DNA of 64,000 nt from VAZQ01 sp035293945 (GTDB lineage Bacteria; Pseudomonadota; Alphaproteobacteria; Rhizobiales; Xanthobacteraceae): the NCBI GenBank assembly GCA_035293945.1, contig DATGLV010000011.1:434001-498000 (forward strand), read 5' to 3'. A model generated the notes under the pieces. It did no database searches. It had not been told where the DNA came from and worked only from the letters and a program-made list of their open reading frames with translations. This document shows, one piece after another, positions 24,769 through 33,074 of the stretch. How positions within the stretch are numbered: position 1 is the first letter of the stretch; every line of letters begins with the position of its first letter. The position numbers were made by a program, and so were the translations under genes.

Positions 24769-24928
24769 TCTCTCCGCCGGCTGCGAGCACGAGCACGCTC
24801 ATTCTGCACTCTCATGTGCTCAACACGCACGCCGTTGGAGGTGCTGCCTGCCGCAGAGCAGAGATGCAAGTGGCCCCGTCGACAGCTTGCAAAGCGCTTG
24901 GATTCCAAGGCGCACACGGGAGAAACAA

Positions 24929-25371
24929 ATGGAACATGCACTAAAGACAGCCGCTGCACGCGAGCGCAGCACACCCGTCGAACGCATGTATTTTGCCTGG
25001 AATGATGCGCTCTCGCCCAATGATGCGGAAGCGCTGCTGGCGCTCTATGCACCCGATGCGCATTTCGAGAGCCCGCTCGTTCCTCACCTGCTTGGAACTC
25101 AGAGCGGCGTGCCGCGCGGCCATGCCGAGCTTCGCCCGCTGTTCGAGAAACTGGCCGAGCGAAAGCCTGCGGTGCGGCAATCCGCGCGAACCGGCTACCT
25201 GACCGACGGAAAGCGGCTGATCTGGGAATACCCGCGCGACGCCGGCAAAGGTGAGAAATGGACTTCACCGAGGTGATGGACCTCAACGATGCCGGGCTGA
25301 TCCAGCGCCACTGCGTCTACTGGGGATGGTTCGGCTTCCAAGTGTTGGAGCGCGATGCTTACTATCGCTGA
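24929..25371 (+). pseudogene. SnoaL/NTF2-like protein gene with a one-base frameshift
   Basis: The first part (EHALKTAAARERSTPVERMY, FAWNDALSPNDAEALLALYA) is an NTF2/SnoaL-like fold and reads to about 25257, then meets a stop at 25274-25276. From 25258 another frame takes over (MDFTEVMDLNDAG, then QRHCVYWGWFGFQVLERDAY) and ends at TGA 25369-25371. The joined product is a normal-length SnoaL-like protein of about 147 residues. Adding one A to the AAA run at 25256-25258 would restore one frame. Such proteins include small isomerases and hydrolases. Either the gene is broken or a base was lost in sequencing. Confidence 0.7.
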
Positions 25372-25428
25372 CCGTCCTGAGTTCCGTCATCCGGGCCGCA
25401 CCCGGCTCAGGCCGTTGGGCGCCGGCCG

Positions 25429-27030
25429 ATGAGCGCAGAGCACACCGAGTTCGACGGCAGCCGATCGGCGGCGGGGGGCCGCAATCCGTGGCTGATCGCG
25501 CTGGTGGTCTCGCTCGCCACTTTCATGCTCGTCCTCGATACTTCGATCGCCAACGTGGCGCTGCGCTATATTGCCGGAAGCCTGGCGGCTGGCGTCGACG
25601 AGAGCACCTGGGTCATCACCAGCTATCTGGTCGCGAACGCCGTTGTCCTCCCGGTCAGCGGTTGGCTCGCGGGCGTCATCGGACGCAAACGCTTCTACAT
25701 GCTCTGCGTCGCCCTGTTTACCGTGAGCTCCTTTCTGTGCGGTCTTGCTCCCAATCTCTATGCACTGATCTTCTTCCGCGTGTTGCAGGGCCTCGGCGGT
25801 GGCGGCATGGCGCCGAGCGAACAGGCGATACTGGCCGATACCTTCCCACCGGAACGGCGCGCACAGGCGTTCGCCCTCTACGGCGTCGCCGTGGTTGTGG
25901 CGCCGACGGTGGGCCCGGCGCTCGGCGGCTGGATCACCGACAACTGGTCTTGGAACTGGATCTTCTTCATCAACGTGCCGGTCGGCATCGTCTCGCTGGT
26001 GCTCGTGCAGTGGCTGCTGGTCGAACCCGAGGCGCTGCGCCGGGAACGCGCCGAGCGGCTTGCCGGCGGCCTGCACGTGGATTGGACCGGATTCATCCTC
26101 GTCGCTCTCTGGCTCGGCTGCATGGAAGTCGTGCTCGACAAGGGCCAGCGCGAGGACTGGTTCCAATCGAACTTCATCAATTTTTTCGCCACGATCTCCG
26201 TCCTTGCCTTGGTCGCGTTCGTGCCCTGGGAGCTGACGCGCAGGGACCCGATCGTCGACATCCGACTGCTTCTGCGTCGGCAGTTTGGAACTTCGTTTCT
26301 CGTGATGCTTGCCGTCGGCGCCATTCTGTTCAGCACGATTCAGCTGGTGCCACAGCTGCTGCAGAGCGATTTCGCCTACACCGCGGAGCTCTCGGGCCTG
26401 GTCCTGATGCCCGGCGGCCTGGTGATGCTTTTTCTTATGCCGATCGCCGGACGGCTGACGAATTACATCCGGCCGAAGTACCTGATCGCCGGCGGAACAG
26501 TAGTGACCGGGCTGGGCCTTTTGTACATGACGTCATTGTCGCCGGATTCGGACTTCGGCTTCTTCGCCCGCGCGCGAGTCTATCAGATGGTGGGCCTCCC
26601 GTTCCTGTTCATTCCCATCACGACGGCGTCCTACGCCGGGTTGCCGTCTGAGAAGACCAACGAGGCGGCGTCACTCATCAATGTCGCACGCAATGAGGGC
26701 GGCAGCATCGGAGTTTCACTCGCCACAACGCTTCTCGCCCAACGCGAGCAGTTTCATCAGGCGCGTTTGACTGAGCACGCGACGCCCTCCTCGCTGGAAT
26801 GGCAGGCCTCTGTGCAGCAAGCCAGCGAGCACTTCGTGAATCTTGGCGCCTCGCGCGCCGATGCACAGCACCAGGCATACGCACTCATCGGTCAGATGAT
26901 ACAGACCCAATCGGAGCTTCTGTCCTACATCGACGTGTACTTCGTGCTGGCCATCATCGCCTTTAGCATCGTCCCGCTTGCGCTGTTGCTGCGTCCGGTC
27001 GAACAGCATACCGGGCCGAGAGCGCATTGA
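25429..27030 (+). CDS. DHA2-family MFS drug exporter (EmrB-like, 14 helices)
   Basis: A 533-residue proton-drug antiporter of the DHA2 group. The DHA2 signatures are visible: LDTSIANVALRYIAG in helix 1, WVITSYLVANAVVLPVSGWL, GWLAGVIGRKRFYM (motif A), FRVLQGLGGGGMAP and the antiporter motif C region around VAPTVGPALGGWITDNWSWN. A long charged C-terminal helix follows residue 430. It probably exports toxic compounds across the inner membrane. The usual EmrA-type membrane fusion partner is not adjacent, so it may act alone. The spelling FLFIPITTASYAG near 390 is typical of EmrB. Confidence 0.9.
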   Translation: MSAEHTEFDGSRSAAGGRNPWLIALVVSLATFMLVLDTSIANVALRYIAGSLAAGVDESTWVITSYLVANAVVLPVSGWLAGVIGRKRFYMLCVALFTVSSFLCGLAPNLYALIFFRVLQGLGGGGMAPSEQAILADTFPPERRAQAFALYGVAVVVAPTVGPALGGWITDNWSWNWIFFINVPVGIVSLVLVQWLLVEPEALRRERAERLAGGLHVDWTGFILVALWLGCMEVVLDKGQREDWFQSNFINFFATISVLALVAFVPWELTRRDPIVDIRLLLRRQFGTSFLVMLAVGAILFSTIQLVPQLLQSDFAYTAELSGLVLMPGGLVMLFLMPIAGRLTNYIRPKYLIAGGTVVTGLGLLYMTSLSPDSDFGFFARARVYQMVGLPFLFIPITTASYAGLPSEKTNEAASLINVARNEGGSIGVSLATTLLAQREQFHQARLTEHATPSSLEWQASVQQASEHFVNLGASRADAQHQAYALIGQMIQTQSELLSYIDVYFVLAIIAFSIVPLALLLRPVEQHTGPRAH

Positions 27031-27087
27031 CGCTCGGGGTCCGTCGACGGATTGCCGCCTTGCAACTCGCCGCCGCGCGCTTTGGCC

Positions 27088-27113
27088 GGAACCGATCCCG
27101 CGCAGCCGCTGTT
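27088..27113 (+). promoter_or_regulatory. EcfG-like site upstream of the hemerythrin gene
   Basis: GGAAC (27088-27092), 17 bases, TGTT: one mismatch in the -10. It ends 38 bases before the ATG at 27152. Confidence 0.4.
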
Positions 27114-27151
27114 ACCCATTGGTCCGCCGTTGCTGAGCGAAGGAGGCATCG

Positions 27152-27874
27152 ATGTTGCGTCATCCCGACCGTTCAAGACGCAAGTTCATGGGAGCCAGCG
27201 GGCTTGTGCTCGGCGGAGGACTCTTGGTCGCCGCCGCCTCCTGCGGCAAACCGATAGCGACGGCTTACGGCGCCGATCAGGGCGAGCAAGGCGAGCCAAA
27301 GGTCACACCGCCGGAGGACTTGATGCGCGAGCATGGTGTGCTCGACCGGCTACTGCTGATCTATGAGAGTGCTATTCGCAAGCTCTCGGACGGCCAGGAT
27401 TTTGATCCGTCGCTCCTGCACGATGCTGCCGGCATCATGCGCGACTTCATCCACGATTACCACGAGAAATCCGAGGAGGAACAGGTGTTCCCGCGCTTCA
27501 AGCAGCGCGGGCAATTGGTCGACCTCGTCGACACGCTGCTGCGACAACATCAGGCCGGACGGCGTGTCACGGAGCGTATCCTTGCTCTCGCGCCTACGAG
27601 CCGACTGGACGCAGGGGGCCGCACGCAGATCGTCGGGTCCCTGCAGGCATTCGCCACGATGTATCGGCCGCATGCCGCGCGTGAGGACACTGTGCTGTTT
27701 CCGAAATTGAAGAATGTGGTTTCACCAAATGAATACGACGCCATGGCGGACGACTTCGAAAAGAAGGAGCATCAGCAATTCGGCGGGGACGGTTTCGAGA
27801 TGATGGTGGCGAAGACCGCGAGCATCGAGAAGGCGCTCGGCATCTTCGACCTCAACCCATTCACGCCGACCTGA
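27152..27874 (+). CDS. Tat-exported hemerythrin-domain protein
   Basis: A 240-residue protein. The N-terminus has a twin-arginine signal (SRRKFMGAS, then LVLGGGLLVAAASC); the Cys at 31 could be lipidated. Residues 55-200 form a hemerythrin four-helix bundle with the di-iron ligands in order: REHGVL, HDYHEKSEEE, RQHQAGRR and YRPHAAREDTVLFP. Such proteins bind oxygen or sense redox and iron. Export in folded form through Tat fits a protein that needs its metal loaded in the cytoplasm. A possible stress promoter lies upstream. Confidence 0.88.
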   Translation: MLRHPDRSRRKFMGASGLVLGGGLLVAAASCGKPIATAYGADQGEQGEPKVTPPEDLMREHGVLDRLLLIYESAIRKLSDGQDFDPSLLHDAAGIMRDFIHDYHEKSEEEQVFPRFKQRGQLVDLVDTLLRQHQAGRRVTERILALAPTSRLDAGGRTQIVGSLQAFATMYRPHAAREDTVLFPKLKNVVSPNEYDAMADDFEKKEHQQFGGDGFEMMVAKTASIEKALGIFDLNPFTPT

Positions 27875-27948
27875 GCGAACGATACATGCCGCGAGGGCCG
27901 GCACTTCCCCAGGAACAGCCACAAGACTTTAGTTCGGATGATGATGTC

Positions 27949-28022
27949 TGGAGCGGGTGAAGGGAATCGAACCCTCGTCATCAGCTTGGAAGGCTGTTGC
28001 TCTACCATTGAGCTACACCCGC
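27949..28022 (-). tRNA. tRNA-Gly(TCC)
   Basis: On the minus strand the molecule begins GCGGGTGTAGCTCAATGGTA and ends with a T-loop GGTTCGATTCC, the matching acceptor CACCCGC, a T discriminator and an encoded CCA. The anticodon loop CTTCCAA gives TCC. All four arms fold. It is 86 bases from tRNA-Tyr on the same strand, a common Rhizobiales arrangement. Confidence 0.97.
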
Positions 28023-28107
28023 GCCGAAATTTCAGAGGACAGCCTCCTGATCGGAATCTAACGCCGACGCGCCGGCGTTCGATCCGGGAAACACCGTCCT
28101 CTGGCGA

Positions 28108-28193
28108 TGGTGGGGGAGGTAGGACTCGAACCTACGAAGGCGTAAGCCAGCGGATTTACAGTCCGCCCCCTTTGCCGCTCGGGACACTCCCCC
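28108..28193 (-). tRNA. tRNA-Tyr(GTA)
   Basis: On the minus strand it begins GGGGGAGTGTCCCGAGCGG and has an anticodon arm with CTGTAAA (GTA), the long variable arm of a class II tRNA, the T-loop GGTTCGAGTCC, acceptor CTCCCCC, discriminator A and encoded CCA. The length of 86 bases is normal for bacterial tRNA-Tyr. Confidence 0.97.
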
Positions 28194-28435
28194 GCCGCGC
28201 GCGTACCTAAACATCCGCAAGGACTTAGGCAATAGCGGCGTCGCGATCTTCGCAAAACCGCCGCCCCCCGCTTCGGTTTCCGCGGGAACTTCAGCCATCG
28301 CTGACCGTCTCTAGGAGCACCTGCTGGCGGGCCAGGCCTTAACGCGCAACCAAAAGACGATATAGGATGGCGGAGTGAGGCCGCGTCCAGCGAAAGCGCG
28401 ATAGAAAGCCACGGCGGCCCGCAGGGAGGCCCACC

Positions 28436-29308
28436 ATGTACGGCATCTGCCGAGGTTCCAGTCGGCCCGGAGCCATAGCTGCGCTCGCAGTGACCGCGAT
28501 CTCGGTCGCCGCACAGGCCGCCGAGGAACCCAAGTACCCCGATTGGAAGGGCCAATGGATCGCAATCGTGACCCCGGGCCTCGAGGGAACGCAGTTCAAG
28601 TTCGATCCGACCAAGGCGCGCGGGCGCGGGCAAGGAGCCCCGTTGACGGCGGAATATCAGAAGGTGCTCGCCGACAGCCTCGCCGATCAGGCCCAGGGCG
28701 GGCTCGGCAACTACCCGACTGCCCGCTGCCTGCCTGGCGGCATGCCGCGCATGATGGCGACGCGGGCGCAGGAATACATCATCACTCCGGAAACCACCTA
28801 CATCCTGCTCGACGGCAGCCAGGATCCGCTTCGCCGCATCTATACCGACGGCCGCGATTGGCCTGACGACATCGATCCGAGCTATCAGGGCTACGCGATC
28901 GGCGAGTGGCGCAACCCCGATGCGGATGGGCGCTACACGCTGCTCGAGGTGGAGACGCGCGGCTTCAAGGGGCCGCGCGCCTATGATTCATCCGGCCTGC
29001 CACTCGCGTTCGACAATCAGTCCGTGTTCAAGGAGCGATTCCATCTCGATGCCGGCAACCCCGGTATCCTGCATGACGACATCACGGTGATTGATCACGC
29101 GCTGACACGGCCCTGGAGCGTGGACAAGACCTTTCGACACGACCCCAACCCGCGACCTAAATGGCGCGAGTCTTCCTGCGTTGAAGGAAACAACCGGGTC
29201 ACCATCGGCAAGGAGAGCTACTTCATGAGCGCTGATGGGAAATTGATGCCCACGCGGGAAGGTCAGCCGCCGCCCGACCTCAAGTACTTCAAGTCGGCCG
29301 CTAAGTGA
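28436..29308 (+). CDS. Exported protein of unknown function
   Basis: A 290-residue protein with a signal peptide (AIAALAVTAISVAAQAAEE, cleavage near residue 29). The mature part begins with YPDWKGQWIAIV and has the conserved-looking segments GGMPRMMATRAQEYIITPE, RRIYTDGRDWP, YAIGEWRNPDADGRYTLLEV and RPWSVDKTF. Such proteins occur in multiple copies in Bradyrhizobium and relatives, with no known function. It has no catalytic motif that I can name. Two Cys (ARCLPGG and SSCVEGN) could pair in the periplasm. Confidence 0.75.
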   Translation: MYGICRGSSRPGAIAALAVTAISVAAQAAEEPKYPDWKGQWIAIVTPGLEGTQFKFDPTKARGRGQGAPLTAEYQKVLADSLADQAQGGLGNYPTARCLPGGMPRMMATRAQEYIITPETTYILLDGSQDPLRRIYTDGRDWPDDIDPSYQGYAIGEWRNPDADGRYTLLEVETRGFKGPRAYDSSGLPLAFDNQSVFKERFHLDAGNPGILHDDITVIDHALTRPWSVDKTFRHDPNPRPKWRESSCVEGNNRVTIGKESYFMSADGKLMPTREGQPPPDLKYFKSAAK

Positions 29309-29366
29309 TGCCAGAATTGGGGCAAGAGCGCCGAGGCAGGGCCGACGCTGCCTCGCTTCTCACGCG

Positions 29367-29567
29367 TCATTGTCGACCGAAACGCGCAGACGTAACCCTC
29401 GGGAGATGCGTCCCCTTGCAAAATATCTGCGCCTGGCTGGTCCGGAAGACCGGGCTGTGCTTGAGACCGGGCGGCAGCGGCTGTGGGTTCAAGGCCATGG
29501 CCGGCGTGCCGAACGCGAGCGCCAGAGCGGCGATCGCCGGGACGAAAATCCACTTGGTGCGCAACAT
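29367..29567 (-). CDS. Small exported protein with a NPQPLPPG motif
   Basis: A 66-residue protein with a signal peptide (KWIFVPAIAALALAFGTPAM, cleavage after AMA at about residue 25). The mature part starts LNPQPLPPGLKHSP. Small exported proteins with NPQPLPPG right after the signal occur widely in Bradyrhizobium. The function is unknown. It converges with the 290-residue exported protein. Confidence 0.65.
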   Translation of the reverse strand: MLRTKWIFVPAIAALALAFGTPAMALNPQPLPPGLKHSPVFRTSQAQIFCKGTHLPRVTSARFGRQ

Positions 29568-30009
29568 GATTCATTCTCCTCGGATTGACCGGCGCGCCAG
29601 ATGCGAGCCTTCGCCAGATTAGTTGCGGCACGGCTCCCGGCCGTTCACGCCAGAAGCAGTAATCGATGAGATTTAATGCCGGCCGAACGCTGCGGCCCGT
29701 AGCCGGCCTGGCGATCGTCCCCCGGACCGGTTCAGCAATCGGTGGGCCCACTGGCGGTAACGTACGGAGCGGGCAGCGCGCACGGTCTCGCCGGCTCAGC
29801 TTTCGGATCAGCCATTGCGATACCGCCGGCGGCCGAGTCAAAGGTTAACGCGGTTTACGCAATCTTTTCGCGATCGAGATCGAACCGCGATTACGTCGTA
29901 ATTTCGACATCAACAACCAAATATGCCCGCAGGCGCACCCCGGGAAACGCGGCGATAATGAGGCCGCGCGCGCCACGCCAGCCAATACTTGCCATGCGCG
30001 GAGCGGGCC

Positions 30010-30113
30010 TCCCGCAGTGCTGAGCAGCTGATAAACACGGCGACGTGCCTCATGAGTACGAGGCAACGTGCCATCTGCAACGCCCGCCATGCGTTATGGC
30101 GGGCGTTTTGTTT
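30010..30113 (+). ncRNA. Candidate small RNA ending in an intrinsic terminator
   Basis: No coding frame leads into the terminator at 30079-30113. Just upstream lies a second hairpin (30043-30051 with 30060-30069, one bulged A). Two stacked hairpins, the last with a T-rich tail, are the usual end of a bacterial small RNA. The 5' end is a guess and no promoter was identified. Confidence 0.3.
30079..30113 (+). terminator. Intrinsic terminator
   Basis: A perfect 12-base stem (AACGCCCGCCAT with its complement at 30096-30107) with a 5-base loop, followed by TTGTTT. It works on the plus strand only. Confidence 0.8.
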
Positions 30114-30160
30114 GGCGGATGGTCAAACAGTGAGACGTAGTGAGTAGGAGACAATTAGAA

Positions 30161-30745
30161 ATGAAACTGATGACTATGACAGCCGCGATCGCCGCTCTCG
30201 CGTTTTTTGCGGAGCCCGCGTCGGCCCATCAACATCATCATGGACGCCAGTCATTTCGCGTTGCGCATTATCAGGAGGAAAGCAACACGACTGGTGCGAT
30301 TCATCGGGCTACGGAGCATAAGGCTCAACGCACCTTTGCGGCTCGCCATTACGGCTATGAGCATCGCCATGCCGACGGCAGCAACACTGTCCAACCTACC
30401 TACAGGAGCGGCGCGCGCGCGTATGCGCTCGCGCCCAGCAGCGATAGCCAGAGCGGCGGTTATGGCAGCGGTTATGGGCCACGACCGGCGGCCTGGTGCG
30501 GCTGGGAGATGCGGCACCTGGTATCTCAGGATCCCGGGCCGTCTTACAACCTCGCGCGCAATTGGGCGCACTGGGGTCATGCCGGGCCTGCCGGCATCGG
30601 CGCGGTCGTGGTCTGGTCGCACCATGTCGGCAAGATCGTCGGACGTGAGAACGGAAACTGGGTGATCGAGTCCGGCAACGACGGTCACCAGATTCGGAGT
30701 CGCGCCCGCTCGATCGGCGGCGCGATTGCGATCAGATGGGGATGA
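30161..30745 (+). CDS. Exported CHAP/NlpC-like protein
   Basis: A 194-residue protein with a signal peptide (MTMTAAIAALAFFAEPASA) and a His-rich start to the mature part. After a variable region to about residue 110 comes the conserved block AAWCGWEMRHLV, NLARNWAHWG, GAVVVWSHHVGKIVG and NWVIESGNDGHQ. A Cys in WCGW followed by a His in WSHHVG is the spacing of a papain-like CHAP fold, so a cell-wall amidase or peptidase role is possible. Related proteins in Bradyrhizobium are listed as hypothetical. The ATG at 30161 begins the signal peptide. Confidence 0.7.
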   Translation: MKLMTMTAAIAALAFFAEPASAHQHHHGRQSFRVAHYQEESNTTGAIHRATEHKAQRTFAARHYGYEHRHADGSNTVQPTYRSGARAYALAPSSDSQSGGYGSGYGPRPAAWCGWEMRHLVSQDPGPSYNLARNWAHWGHAGPAGIGAVVVWSHHVGKIVGRENGNWVIESGNDGHQIRSRARSIGGAIAIRWG

Positions 30746-30773
30746 GTCTCTCTTTCTCCTGAGGATCGATAGC

Positions 30774-30806
30774 GGTCGCCCGGGAAAACCGGGCGGCCTT
30801 TTCTTT
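30774..30806 (+). terminator. Intrinsic terminator after the CHAP-like gene
   Basis: A 10-base stem (30774-30783 with 30889-equivalent side 30789-30798) around the loop GAAAA, followed by TTTTCTTT. It lies 29 bases after the stop codon. Confidence 0.85.
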
Positions 30807-30871
30807 GTGCCAAGATCGGCCGCGTTCAGGGGTGCGATTGCCAAGCTCGCACGTGCGTGAGAAGAGCGAGC

Positions 30872-31687
30872 ATGAGCAAGCACCGTAAACCTGATTGGAA
30901 GCCGCAAGCCCGCAGGGGTGGCGGCGAGCAGCGAGCCCATCGCGCGCGTCCGCCTCGATCGCAGGGACACATCACCGACGGACCGGTGATCCTGTATGGA
31001 TGGCACCCGGTCAAGGCAGCGCTTGAGAACCCAGCGCGCCACATTCGCCGTCTGCTCGCCACCGAGAACGCCGCACGCAGGCTCGCCGAGGAACAAGTGC
31101 CGTTGCCGTTCGCGCCCGAGCTCGTTCGGCCGCAGGTCATCGCCGATCGCCTCTCGGCCGATGCGTTGCATCAGGGCTTGCTGGTCGAAGCCGACCCCCT
31201 GCCCTCGCCCGCGCTCGAGGAGATCGCGCCCCAAGGCATCACGTTGGTCCTAGATCAGATCACGGATCCGCATAATGTCGGTGCGATTGCGCGTTCCGCC
31301 GCCGCCTTTGCGGTGTCCGCCATCGTCACCACTGCGCGACACAGTCCGGAGGCGACCGGCGTCCTCGCCAAATCCGCCTCCGGGGCACTCGAATATGTGC
31401 CGCTGGTGAGCGTCCAGAATCTCGCCCGCGCACTCGCCGCGCTCAAGGAGCGCGGCTTTCTGGTGGTTGGGCTCGATAGCGCCGGCAGCCTCGATTTTAC
31501 CGCCGCACCGCTGTCCGCGCCGCTCGCGCTGGTGCTCGGCGCCGAAGGCAAGGGCCTACGGCAGCTCACGTTGCAAACTTGCGATCAGGTGGTGCGGCTC
31601 GACGTGCCCGGCCGGATAAAGAGCCTCAACGTTTCCAACGCGGCCGCTGTGGCCCTTTATCTCGCGAGTAAGCGGCTCAAGGCCTGA
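30872..31687 (+). CDS. rlmB: 23S rRNA 2'-O-ribose guanosine methyltransferase RlmB
   Basis: A 271-residue SpoU-family methyltransferase. It modifies G2251 in the peptidyl-transferase P-loop of 23S rRNA. The substrate-binding N-terminal domain has LYGWHPVKAALENPARHIRR. The three knotted-fold motifs are VLDQITDPHNVGAIARSAAA (1), LALVLGAEGKGLR (2) and LDVPGRIKSLNVSNAAAVAL (3). The Arg/Lys-rich N-terminal tail is common in Rhizobiales RlmB. The ATG at 30872 is the start of MSKHRK; an ATG-free extension of five codons precedes it. Its location near tRNA-Tyr matches other Rhizobiales. Confidence 0.95.
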   Translation: MSKHRKPDWKPQARRGGGEQRAHRARPPRSQGHITDGPVILYGWHPVKAALENPARHIRRLLATENAARRLAEEQVPLPFAPELVRPQVIADRLSADALHQGLLVEADPLPSPALEEIAPQGITLVLDQITDPHNVGAIARSAAAFAVSAIVTTARHSPEATGVLAKSASGALEYVPLVSVQNLARALAALKERGFLVVGLDSAGSLDFTAAPLSAPLALVLGAEGKGLRQLTLQTCDQVVRLDVPGRIKSLNVSNAAAVALYLASKRLKA

Positions 31688-31691
31688 GGGC

Positions 31692-32156
31692 TTACCGCTC
31701 CGCGCCTTCCTCCCCATGGCCGGGCACATGCGCGACGGCGGACGGGCTCAGGGCGCGCGCTCCGGCGCCGCGCCGATAGATCATGCCGGCATCGTGCGAA
31801 TGGTATCGACGCGGCGACAGACCCAGCAGCATCGGCCAATATGGATGATAGAGGTCGTTGCGGAAGGGGTCGACATTGGGTCCGGCGTCGAAGAAGTCAC
31901 TGGAGCCGGAATACGGATATTCGGCGGTCGAGACTTCGGTTTGGTAGGTTGGACCCGTGTAGTAGCCGGGCCCCGTGTAGACCGGTCCCTGGATCACCCC
32001 GTAGGAGGGGGTCAGTCCCCAAATCTGAATTGGCGGCGGTGCGGGGAGCGCACACCCGTATGCGCAGGTGCAGCACGGCCGGGCCGAGGCCGTGTTTGCG
32101 GCCGTTGCAGCGACGAACACCGCCAAAGCAAAGAGCATGGGTCGACTCGTGAACAT
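31692..32156 (-). CDS. Exported Pro/Tyr/Gly-rich protein
   Basis: A 154-residue protein with a signal peptide (MLFALAVFVAATAANTASA). The mature part begins with PCCTCAYGC, a Cys-rich stretch, and continues with PPPIQIWGLTPSYGV, YTGPGYYTGPTYQTEV and YHPYWPMLLGLSP. The composition fits a periplasmic or surface structural protein. No known domain. Its gene and the next upstream gene are on the same strand 68 bases apart, so they may form an operon. Confidence 0.65.
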   Translation of the reverse strand: MFTSRPMLFALAVFVAATAANTASARPCCTCAYGCALPAPPPIQIWGLTPSYGVIQGPVYTGPGYYTGPTYQTEVSTAEYPYSGSSDFFDAGPNVDPFRNDLYHPYWPMLLGLSPRRYHSHDAGMIYRRGAGARALSPSAVAHVPGHGEEGAER

Positions 32157-32224
32157 GTCTACTCCCCCGTGGTGAGAAGGCCTCAGCTCGAAAAGTCCGA
32201 TTGGGCTGGATGATTACACATGCG

Positions 32225-32710
32225 CTACGGCCCCTTAGGGCGGCGGCGCACATCCGGATAGATTTGCGGCGCGACCATAAATGGCGCTTGCACCGGCGGC
32301 GTGAGGTCGGGCGGCAGGGGCTCCGATTGGCTCGACCAGGATCGATGAAAGCTCGGCGCCGGCGGCGGCAGGATCCGATTTGGCAGCGGCTCGATCTCGC
32401 GGCGCCCATAGCCGGGCTCGCGTCCCAATGCCGGAAAGTAAGTGCCGCGGACATAGCTGCCGTAATAACCGCCGTGGAAGGTGAAAAAATTCAGCGGCGC
32501 CGGAATGATTGTGAGGTGGACCATGTGCGGGCTGTAGAGCCCCCAGTCGCCCTCGACCACCGCACCCGTAATGTCGACCCCATTGACGATCACCGGAAGA
32601 TGGTTCCGCCCAGGAAGCACGATGACCGGACCACTGTCGGCCGCGCGCGCCGCCACATCGCCGAGAGCGAGGCCGCCTACGATGAGAATGAGGATGTTTG
32701 CGCGACGCAT
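32225..32710 (-). CDS. Exported protein of unknown function
   Basis: A 161-residue protein beginning MRRANILILIVGGLALGDVA, a signal peptide cleaved near ARA at residue 23. The mature part has DSGPVIVLPGRNHLPVIVNG, then DITGAVVEGDWGLYSP and a Pro-rich tail (PPPAPSFHRSW, PPDLTPPVQAP). Similar small proteins beginning with a GPVIVIPG-like motif are common in Bradyrhizobium. A longer frame from 32782 includes 24 residues before the signal and is rejected. Confidence 0.7.
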   Translation of the reverse strand: MRRANILILIVGGLALGDVAARAADSGPVIVLPGRNHLPVIVNGVDITGAVVEGDWGLYSPHMVHLTIIPAPLNFFTFHGGYYGSYVRGTYFPALGREPGYGRREIEPLPNRILPPPAPSFHRSWSSQSEPLPPDLTPPVQAPFMVAPQIYPDVRRRPKGP

Positions 32711-33074
32711 GCAGCACCCGCCGGCCCAAGATGAGCGCACGGTCCGGCTCTTAAGCGAAAGGAGAGAATCGAAGGTCACCACCCATGGTTAATCCGTGGG
32801 TAATCTTAATGACTCGGGTCTGCGCGAGCACCGCGCCCGCCACACCCGCGCATCGCAACAAATCCCTCAGCCGGCTTAGTGTTTCCGCCCCTCCCGGGAC
32901 AGGCTCGCGCAAAAAAACTGATGGACTTGCATGCCGCAAGGTTAAGATGGCTTGCTTCGGGTTTAGCCACGGGGGACACTAACTTTAAAAACTCAAGACG
33001 AGGGGCGGCGGCCTAACTCCCAAAAGAGCGGGCCGAGTGCCGTTCCAACAACGATCAAATCAGGGGAAACGCCA
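32711..33074. other. Intergenic stretch, no feature seen
   Basis: About 360 bases between the divergent exported-protein and MFS genes. It must hold promoters for both, but I found no EcfG-type site, repeat or convincing structure. Confidence 0.4.

Larger units (their letters stand above)
29568..30160. other. Gene-poor stretch ending in a strong terminator
   Basis: About 590 bases without a supportable gene. The only clear structures are two hairpins at 30043-30069 and 30079-30107, described separately. The stretch is more AT-rich near 29860-29930. Confidence 0.5.
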
